Source of the DNA: Chrysomallon squamiferum | Lineage: Eukaryota > Mollusca > Gastropoda > Neomphalida > Peltospiridae | Reading direction: 5' to 3' | Assembly (NCBI GenBank): GCA_012295275.1 | Contig: CM022672.1 | Location: forward strand, 30,813,027 to 30,877,026 | Length of the DNA: 64,000 nucleotides | Shown: positions 46,523 to 64,000 of the stretch, piece by piece | How positions within the stretch are numbered: position 1 is the first letter of the stretch | Layout: every line of letters starts with the position of its first letter | Position numbers and translations under genes: made by a program | The notes under the pieces: generated by a model | What the model saw: only the letters and a program-made list of their open reading frames with translations | Told to the model about the DNA's origin: nothing | Databases searched by the model: none

Positions 46523-48445
46523 CTAACAGGATGCGAAAAAAAAGAACCTGTAGAAATTAATTTTAATAAGTTATTCAGGTTAATTCTGATTACTACAGTA
46601 AGGCAAATAATAATTTAAATATTTCTTTAATTCTCAAATATACGACTGGTAGAAACTGCAAATTTTTGACACATTGGATTTCTCGATACAGTAATTATTT
46701 AAATCTTAAATTGTTATCAACTTATTTTAAATAAAATTTCCCACTGCATGGCCATGTCATCTACAGGAGACAAGTGTGAGGAAAATTTTTAATTTAAACT
46801 GGAAAATCTTAAACATTCTCGATTTATATCAAAAATCCATTTAAGCTGTGCCTCATTAGCTGAATATACAATTCTTACTTACAGTTTATATACAGTTTAG
46901 AATGCTGATATGAATGCTTAAATATAGATAAATATAGTACATACACAAATTTTGCAGGCTTGATGTTACCTTCGTTCATGACAGTTTTAACATTTGGATA
47001 AATCAACAGATTTCTGTTAACCCTGCTGTTTTGGTCTAATCCCGTTTAGCAAATATTGCGCTGAACAATGAACATTTTGCCAGTTTGTTGTTGCACTCAT
47101 TAATAATGTCATTTGAAAATGAGTTTGGGAAGCTTTATATACTAGCCTGTATTGACTTTAGAAGTAAAATAATAAATCACTGCAAAATAATCAGTAGAAC
47201 ATCATTTAACAAGGGTCAGACTTAAACTGCAACTTCTCCAAGTTCAACCTTCTAGAAGTTTACATTATCCACGTAAAAACATATACATGGTTTAGGGATC
47301 ATTTCCTTCAACGTAAACTGAAACATCATACTGTTATTAATATTATGGCATCATCATGATCATGCATTGTATAAATTCTGTGAAAACACAACACATATCA
47401 ACCTAGATTGTCCTGATATTCAAACTCAGTGACGGCCATACCCATAGTAATGTAAAATGGCAGTAACAATGTACAGACCTTGTTATCTATGGTTTTGCTC
47501 AATATTATATATATATCTATTATTATATATGTTTTTACACACAAATAAAGACTAGTCCCTCGTGCATCCATACGACAATCCATACTGAAATCTTGCTAAA
47601 ATAGGTAGGGGTTTTGTACATTTGCAATAAGTGGTCTGGGTCTTTACAGTTGGGATTCAGTCCTGAATCTAATGTAACTGAAATATAATGTTAACCAGGC
47701 ACGGAAATTATATTAATAAAATAGCGAAGTACTGAAATTTACAGATACAGAAAGATAAACAACAGCAGATATATTAATTTCGCCCACATTAGAAACTAAA
47801 TAATCTATTACAACCCTAATAGAATTGTAGGTATAAATAGGATTTATTTTATATAATTACCTATTTATATAATAAAGCACTCAAAAATCATATATTTATA
47901 TTTGTTAAAATATCAAATCTTCGTCCGCCATAATGCTATAAAGGCAGACAACACACAAAAATTATTGAAGGGAGACAATTTGTAGACTCCATAACGTTTC
48001 GCTCCCAAGTCATCACGCCCCCAATCACTCTGCCCCATGAAGAAATTTTAGCCAGAATTCAGAAACATTTTAATGAATAACAAATAATTTAGTACAAATA
48101 AAAAAATATATATTTATTTATTTATAAATAACAGAATAAATAATAATATATCAGTCCATTTATCCTGCAGGTGACCCGAATATCTCGATCTGACAGTTTC
48201 ATGGGTCAGTTTAATTAATAACATAGCTGGACCTACATACGACTTACATAAATTCAATTCAACTAGCACGAAGTATTCAGTTGAAACCTGTAACGCTCAT
48301 CGAGTCAGGCTGATTATTTTATGGTAATAATTTCGTTTCTGACTGGCTTGTAAACTAAGTGGTATTAAACTGGTGCGATCAGTGTACCTGAAGTAAGAAA
48401 AGTTTTTAGTGATGGTGTAAAAGTATCTTCATAAATATAAAAATT

Positions 48446-48498
<53 letters not shown>

Positions 48499-48915
48499 TT
48501 AAAATGATTTATTTTCTTTTTTCCTTTTAATTACTATTTTATTATTCATTTAGTTAATTAGTAATTTTATTTTATTGTTATTATTTTAAATTTTTAAATT
48601 TTTTATTACAGATTTTGTTTATTAGTATTTTTTGTTTGTTATTATTATTATAATATATATATATAATACGGTACACGAATATCTTCTTCTGTTTCATAAA
48701 GATATATAAAGATATAAAAATAACACAATTAATTAACACAAATCGAGCATTGCGTTACAAAATAAATGGAAATAACGGGATCTCTAAAACAATTTAAAGT
48801 TACTAAACAGCACAGCAACGCACATAACAAATTATAAAAGTCACAGTGACCAAATAATCACTCTAAAAAATAAAACCGGGCCAACAATCTCTCGGGTCAA
48901 CTCTCAGCTATTTTT

Positions 48916-48975
<60 letters not shown>

Positions 48976-49376
48976 CAAAAACAGTCTGCTATTTATAATC
49001 CAAAACTACAAATTACGTTACCAATGAGGATAACAGATCAGTGTCGTCTTTTCAGAAAAAAACACCTCCCTATCAAAATGCAGGGAAACATGACTTATAA
49101 GCTGTCTACAAGCTTTCAGTGGTCGTCATATTAAGTAAGAGTGTTTGACGAGAAAAAAAGAGAGCAAAAATGACGTAAATGATGTGCGAATTCATAAAAT
49201 TACCAAGACAACGTACGGTTTTTATGGAACTAGCGGCGGAGAAACGTCTGCTTTTCAATGCTCACTCTCATTGTCAATAGTCTGCTTATTTTATTTTATT
49301 TTATTTTATAAAACATAAATATTTGAAAATATCTAACTAAATAATTTTATAAACGTAAACATATTATTATTATTAC

Positions 49377-49433
<57 letters not shown>

Positions 49434-49648
49434 TGAACAAAGCTATTGTTGTTGATATTCAGGGCAGTCATATTGATTTATTTAGATTATATATTCTTAG
49501 TCAACAGTCATTTTCTCTGTAAAACAAATTATTGATTAAAATGTACTTTCTTTTTCTTTCTTTTTTTCAAATGAAAAATAAATGCTATTCCTATATTTCT
49601 GTTTGCAACCAGTGACATGAATTCATCGTAACAATTTTTAGGGCTTTG

Positions 49649-49679
<31 letters not shown>

Positions 49680-49680
49680 G

Positions 49681-49761
<81 letters not shown>

Positions 49762-50721
49762 TTGAAGTTATGTTAGTCTACAGACGGCCTGTTTGCTGTC
49801 AGTTTATAATCATTTGTTTTGTCTAATATCACAAATTATGATAAAATTAAAAGGAAATTAAAATTTCGATTTCATACACCAGAATCGAACAGGAAAAAAG
49901 ATTAACTATTAATATTTTAATATATCATATCACTATATTGATAATCTTCAAGATTTGATTGGTAAATTCAAATGAGAAGTATTTCGACATCAGAACAAAC
50001 ATAAAAATGGTCATATAAATTATGATTGGTTATTTCTGACTTCTCAAATTAACCAGTGATTGTCTTTTTAATTACCACCGTAGGGCTAACATTAGATTAT
50101 TATTAATCAAGGGAGATAAATAGGAAGGCATGAAGTTCGCTTTTTTTTCACTAACATTCGGTCACTTGTGTTTGTCTCCATTCGACCAAAAAATGCGCAT
50201 AAAACAGAACAATTAGCAGTGAAAATACATTTGTTGATAAAAATTGGGTCAATGGTATCTTTTTATATAACATTTAAAAATAAAAATATAATTCTTGCTT
50301 TTCCAAAGCTATATCCTACTTACCTCCCTTGATTGAAAATTAAGAAAGTGAGTCAGCCGCTACAGTTATATAAAAAGAAAAAAAAAATTGGTTGTTGACA
50401 AAAAACAAAAACGACTTAATATTTTATATGACAGTTTTTATTTTAAAATAAAATACCAAAACAAATCACAGCCATATTTCCATAATAATTTTTTTTTTTT
50501 AAATGCATATTTGAATTAGGTCTTGAAAATTATTAATGTTACAGATTAAACTAAGTAATTACTGGTTTCTATCAACTGACTGGTTTCCTCAGGAAGTTCC
50601 GCAAAATCTAAAGTATTTCGACCAAAATCCAGTCTCGTTTTACAACGTGCTTCGTGTTTGTGTTTGTGATTTTTAAAGGAAACCATTCTGTTTGTAAGAT
50701 TATAGTTCCAGAACATCAGAA
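46523..50721. other. Head-to-head intergenic region and 5' intron between the DUF3504 gene and MAK16
   Basis: No coding sequence seen. It should hold the non-coding first exon and promoter of the minus-strand gene and the promoter of MAK16. Simple repeats: (AAT)n 48,449-48,498, (CT)n 48,917-48,970, (ATT)n 49,366-49,432, and a (CT)n(GT)n compound at 49,654-49,758. No CpG-rich island or TATA box could be recognised with confidence. Confidence 0.6.
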
Positions 50722-57798
<7,077 letters not shown>

Positions 57799-57810
57799 TA
57801 AAAATCTTAA

Positions 57811-57816
57811 AATAAA
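57811..57816 (+). promoter_or_regulatory. Candidate polyadenylation signal of MAK16
   Basis: AATAAA begins 13 bases after the TGA stop. It would give a very short 3' UTR. Downstream T/GT-rich sequence (TTTTTTACAGTAACCTGTGTAAT) is compatible with a cleavage site. Confidence 0.6.
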
Positions 57817-59391
57817 GGGTTTTTTACAGTAACCTGTGTAATACATGTAATAATGTAATTTAATTAAAGCATTTTGCAATCAAGATACAAGATGCACAAC
57901 TTGTATTCCCCTATACAAGTGGTCAACCAAGTTACAAGATTCCCCAATACAATTGGTCCCCTACCTTATATGCTCCATGCCCCACTTCAACATTTAAAAA
58001 ATGTTTATGTCCCCCTTTGATATAAAAATAAATTTGAGTTTTGTAAAAGTGTAATTACTGTAATATAAAGTAATATAAAGAAGAAATCCTTTAATTAAAC
58101 AAAGCTAAACATTTAACAAACAAACTGCTCGTACGTGCTGCCAGATACACTATAACGTGTAGACGAAGTGTGACTGGATGTTTGGTCATATTACATCACT
58201 TTCAAACTGCCCCCTCCTTGTGAATCACTGCCCTATACACAGCTCATAGATCCTTCTAAAAAGATGGTGGTAGTTAAAAATATGTGTAATTAGGTAAAGA
58301 TTTTTTTTCCCCAGCGTCCTTGATGTGTTTGGATTGTGCTAATATAACATTAAAAGAAAGCTGACAAAGAAGAATTTAAATTTATTGTGTACAATCCTGT
58401 TCAGCATTAGAATTATCTTTCTTTTTTTTTTTTTTTTATCTTAAAGAATGAGTTAGCAAGAAAGTCTGGAATATATATTTTTTAATCTTTATAAGCAGTA
58501 TATTTATTTTTTATTGTTTTACAGAAATGTTCACAGACATGCTACATCTACATTAAAATACCTGAATCTCATCAAATTCCAAAACAAATACACTTTTTCC
58601 TTTTTTTCTTTCTTTCTTTTACAGACATCCTCTCCCAAATCAAATCTACATTAAAATATCTCTATCATTTTCAGGTTCCTACTGTATTTTAGAAACCAAC
58701 ACTTTATTTCTTTTACAACTGTATAAGAGCTGTTTCATTCACTTCAAATACCTGCATGTCATCATAATCCTTCTCTTCTAGAATATTTTGAAGTTTTCTT
58801 ATTTCTTTTTTTAGTAGCTTGTTGATCTGAAATCCCTTAGTCACAGTGTATTCTAAAATGGTGCTATTCAGTTTGTCTTTTAAACTATTTTCACCTATAG
58901 ATCACTTCACTGACTCCTTTCAAAGTGCAAAAGTTTGGCAAATTTAAAAATACTGTGTGTGTGTAATTGTGTGTTAATTTTTATTTTTATTTTTAATAAA
59001 TATTCTCACTTTATATTGTTAAGCAAGCAAACTTCACTATGGGTGAAATAATTAAAAAAAAAAAACATTCATAAAATGTTAACTGAAGCTGTTTAAAGAA
59101 GGGGAAAGCGTTGTATTTCACATTTTGTCACAAATCTGTGAACTGCCAGGCAGTTTGTGCACTGAATGACATCAGGCAAGGAAGCTGGATACGTGTATTC
59201 TGCACAAATGGACAGTTTTTAGTTAAAGAAAAGGAATTTTCAGAAGAGACTGAATATTTTGAACACCATTATTTATTTTTTAGCCAAAACAACTGCATCA
59301 CTGGTAACTGTTATCGTGAATTCAATTAATATTCAACTGAAGGGCAGTAATCAAGTATCTGTTCAAATATAATTTAAAAAAATAAAAAAAA

Positions 59392-59422
<31 letters not shown>

Positions 59423-61243
59423 AAAATAAAATAAAATAAATAGAAATCTACGTAAGGAAAAACGGTTGTACTCTTCTGTTTAAGATATAATCATACAAAA
59501 ATAATTACCAGTTGTTTGAGGTATTACAAAGTATAAAATAATATAAAAAGTGTAACAAAGATGTATAATAATAATAATAATAAGTAGGTGTAGAACATTA
59601 ATAATAATTAGCTTTAAAAACAGATTTATAATTTTAAAAAAAGCGTATAATAACAAGTAATTTCCTATAGAAGCAAATACAGTAACAGTAATAATAATAA
59701 TTATAATATTAAAAAGTAATTACCTATAACTAAAATGTATAATAATAATAATTAATTTCTATGTTATAAGACTAAACTAGAGTGTGCCATTAAAATTAAT
59801 GTGTAAGCAAAAATAGATAAATAATTACATATAATTTCAAATTAAGAGATTATTATTTTTATTTTTAAATGATCTTGTAATTTGTAAGGATGTCGTTATT
59901 ATTTGCATTTGTCAGTAAAACAGTCTAACATATAAGAAACTGATGTCAGTTATTTTCTGATACATGCAAAATGTAAACAAGATATTTTTATATTAAAAAG
60001 AAAAAGGATAATTCAAAACATAATTCACCATTATAGGTATTTAGCTTTAAAAATGGTCTCTTGCAATAAACCAGATGTAATTTATTTCCAGTTATTAAAA
60101 AATTTAAATGAAGAATTTTTCTGTAAAACATTATCTGGCATTATTGAATACATACTGCCAGAATAGAAGATAAATATTTTAAATTAGTTATAACTTAGAA
60201 TTTTTTTTTTTTTTTTTTTTTTCTGATATATATATATATATATATATATACACATTTATATAAATTTAAAGATAGATTTTGATATTAAAGAAAATCTTGG
60301 ATAACTGAATAAATGTTGTCAGTGTTCAAAAGTGCATTCTTTGGATTAGCTGCAAGTACATCCTAGAATCTGTGTGTGTGTGTGTGTGTGTGTCTCTACT
60401 AAATTTGTATAAAAATAAAACATCTTCAATATCTGAATACACATTCTCAACATAAAATACACCTTCTTTAGATTAGCTACATATAACAGTTTGTTATATA
60501 CGTATACAAAATTAAAATTTTAATATAAAAATGTCTTGGATTATTAATACTGAAAGCGTAAAAAATATAATTTTTAGATCAGCTTTGAGTATATCCTAGA
60601 ATGTGTGTGTGTGAAAGAGAGATACATATCTTTACAAAATTTGTATAAAAATAAATCTTGGATATCTAAATACACATTCTTTAGATTAGCTATAGTTTGA
60701 TATATATGTAAAAATTTTTTTTTAAAAGGTTGTATATCTGAGTTTTCTAAGCATAAAAGATATATTCTTTAGATTAGCTACATATAGTGTGATATATATA
60801 TATAAAATAAAAAATTTGATATAAAATAAAAATCTTGGATGAAATACACCTCACTGTAAAACTAAAAGCTACATTGTTAAAATTAGCCACTGAATTTTGT
60901 GCATGTTTGTGTTTGTTACATTTATAAAGGTTTGATACATAAATACTCAAGTATATAAAGTTTTAATTTTAACATAAAAATGTCTTGGATAATTAATATT
61001 GTCAGCATAAAAAAAAAACATTCATTAGATCAGCTAAAACACAGAATTTTTTTTGCATTAAAAAGATCTTTGATAACTGAATGCAACTTGTCAGTATAAA
61101 TGATTTTCTGTAACAGAATTTTGAGCAATAGAATTTAAAGAAAGTTATTTTTAAATAATAAAAGGTCTTTAGATCTGTTATTACCTTCAGATTTGCTACA
61201 AATAACCCCTAGACTATGTGCATAGGCGTGCGTGTGTGTATAT
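57817..61243. other. Convergent intergenic region
   Basis: No coding sequence seen; the 72-residue frame at 59,111-59,329 has no recognisable family, signal or splice context. The region is A/T-rich with A-rich simple repeats at 59,370-59,445. From about 60,250 to 61,190 it contains a degenerate 110-130-bp tandem repeat (words CTTTAGATTAGCTACATATA and AAAATCTTGGATAACTGAAT) interrupted by GT tracts. Confidence 0.65.
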
Positions 61244-61249
61244 TTTATT
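61244..61249 (-). promoter_or_regulatory. Candidate polyadenylation signal of the epimerase-like gene
   Basis: AATAAA on the minus strand (TTTATT on plus), 46 bases past the TAG stop at 61,296-61,298; spacing is typical for a compact 3' UTR. Confidence 0.6.
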
Positions 61250-61295
61250 TTCAGATTCACGTTCTCGCTTCTTCAACTGAACATTTTGAAAGTTT

Positions 61296-63173
<1,878 letters not shown>

Positions 63174-63175
63174 CT

Positions 63176-63700
63176 GAAATTTAAAATTTCAGAAAAGTGA
63201 ATTTAAAAAAAAAAAAAAAATCGAAACTATTAAAATTTTATAATGTTTGGAAAACTTGTGGAGCCATTTGTGCAGATTTCCTGAAGTTAAAAATTCAGAA
63301 AATAATTTTTAAATACAAAGTCAAAAACTATTAAAATTTTATGGTTGGAAAACTTGTTGAGCCATTTGTAAAGATTTCCTGAAGTCAAAATTTCAGAAAA
63401 GTTATTAAAAAAGAAATATATCAAAACTATTAAAATTTTGTGCTTGGAAAACTTGTTGAGCCATTTGAATAGCTATCTTGAAGATAAATTTAAGATAAGG
63501 AAAAAAAAAATATATATATATATATATTAAAATTTTGTAATGTTTGGAAACTTGTACCATTTGTGTAGATATCCTGAAGATAAATTTAAGAAAAGTTAAA
63601 AAAGAAAATTAAGAAAAAATATTATAATTTTATAATGTTCGGAAAACTTGTTTTGCCTTTTGTGCAGATATTCTGAAGTCAAATTTCAGAAAGTGAAAAA
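63176..63700 (-). repeat. Five tandem decoy copies of an acceptor and exon start in the epimerase-like gene
   Basis: Upstream (minus strand) of the exon ending at 63,173, a unit of about 95-100 bases repeats: TTTTGGAAAACTTG and ATTAAAATTTTATA blocks plus the acceptor CTTCAG and the exon's first bases GAAATCTGCACAAATGGC. On the plus strand, the AG (as CT) lies at 63,281-63,282, 63,379-63,380, 63,574-63,575 and 63,673-63,674. The copy near 63,477 has lost its AG. The copy ending at 63,280 still encodes NLHKW, including the PLP lysine. Confidence 0.93.
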
Positions 63701-64000
63701 AATATATATTATAATTTTATAATGTTTGGAAAACTTGTTGTGTTAACACAGCTTACACAGGAATGTTCAAAAGCACCAAGTTACTCAGTTACTCAGATAC
63801 TCATTGTGACTCAGATGAAACATTTGCAGGTAGGACACAGGTACAGACAATGCATCATTTATCTAATTTTCATCTCTTAAGAAGTCTACATAAACAGCCA
63901 AAGCTTTCAGGTCTATTTCTCTATTCTACATAATCTGCAACTTATGAAATATAAATCACTTTATATGTGTGTGTGTGGGGGGGTATGTATATGTATGTAT
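63701..64000. other. Intron sequence of the epimerase-like gene to the window edge
   Basis: No exon recognised. One further partial unit of the repeat (AATGTTTGGAAAACTTGTTG at 63,721) marks the end of the decoy array. The window ends in a GT tract. Confidence 0.6.

Noticed and set aside
46655-46705. TTGACACATTGGATTTCTCGA resembling a MITE terminal repeat
   Set aside because: No matching inverted end or TA-flanked partner found within 1 kb; similarity is short.
59111-59329. 72-residue plus-strand frame between MAK16 and the epimerase-like gene
   Set aside because: Contains four cysteines but no CCP or other recognisable pattern, and lacks acceptor/donor sites or a nearby promoter cue; left as non-coding.

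Overview
The window is nuclear DNA from an animal. Genes are split by GT/AG introns, and compact GC-richer exons sit in very AT-rich non-coding DNA full of long (CT)n/(GA)n, (GT)n, (TA)n, (ATT)n and (TTTA)n tracts. The gene set fits an invertebrate, most plausibly a lophotrochozoan such as a mollusc: a many-CCP secreted protein, MAK16, an isopenicillin-N-epimerase-like PLP enzyme and a Crypton-type DUF3504 protein. The species is inference.

Layout. 1-15.5 kb: no supportable gene; microsatellites, two minisatellites and a pogo/Tigger-like MITE. 15,544-33,645 (+): 3' part of a secreted protein with at least ten CCP (sushi) domains, nearly one exon per domain with phase 1-1 introns; two related MITEs lie in its introns and another just past its stop codon. 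35.5-37.4 kb: diverged tandem repeat carrying a CRE palindrome (TGACGTCA) in most units. 37.4-42.5 kb: no gene; partly a candidate 3' UTR of the next gene. 42,530-46,516 (-): two coding exons for a 1,168-residue protein with SUMO-related motifs, a 35-residue repeat array and a truncated DUF3504 (Crypton tyrosine-recombinase-like) C-terminus. 50,722-57,798 (+): all nine coding exons of MAK16, a 60S ribosome-assembly factor. 61,296-63,173 (-): the last three exons of an isopenicillin-N-epimerase-like enzyme, whose 5' part lies beyond the window. MAK16 and the DUF3504 gene are head to head; MAK16 and the enzyme gene converge. The genes look like unrelated neighbours, not a pathway.

Most notable: in three different genes the 3' end of an intron has been tandemly duplicated together with the first bases of the following exon, leaving arrays of decoy splice acceptors upstream of the real one (CCP exon 10, MAK16 exon 6, epimerase-like exon at 63.17 kb). 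In the CCP gene both unit lengths are multiples of three, and the nearest decoy gives an open, in-frame extended exon. Other points are a possible exon born from a minisatellite at 20.9 kb, large inverted (GA)n/(CT)n pairs in introns, and single-base frame breaks in two otherwise intact genes that look like assembly errors.

All calls come from reading the sequence by eye; no alignment or database search was run.
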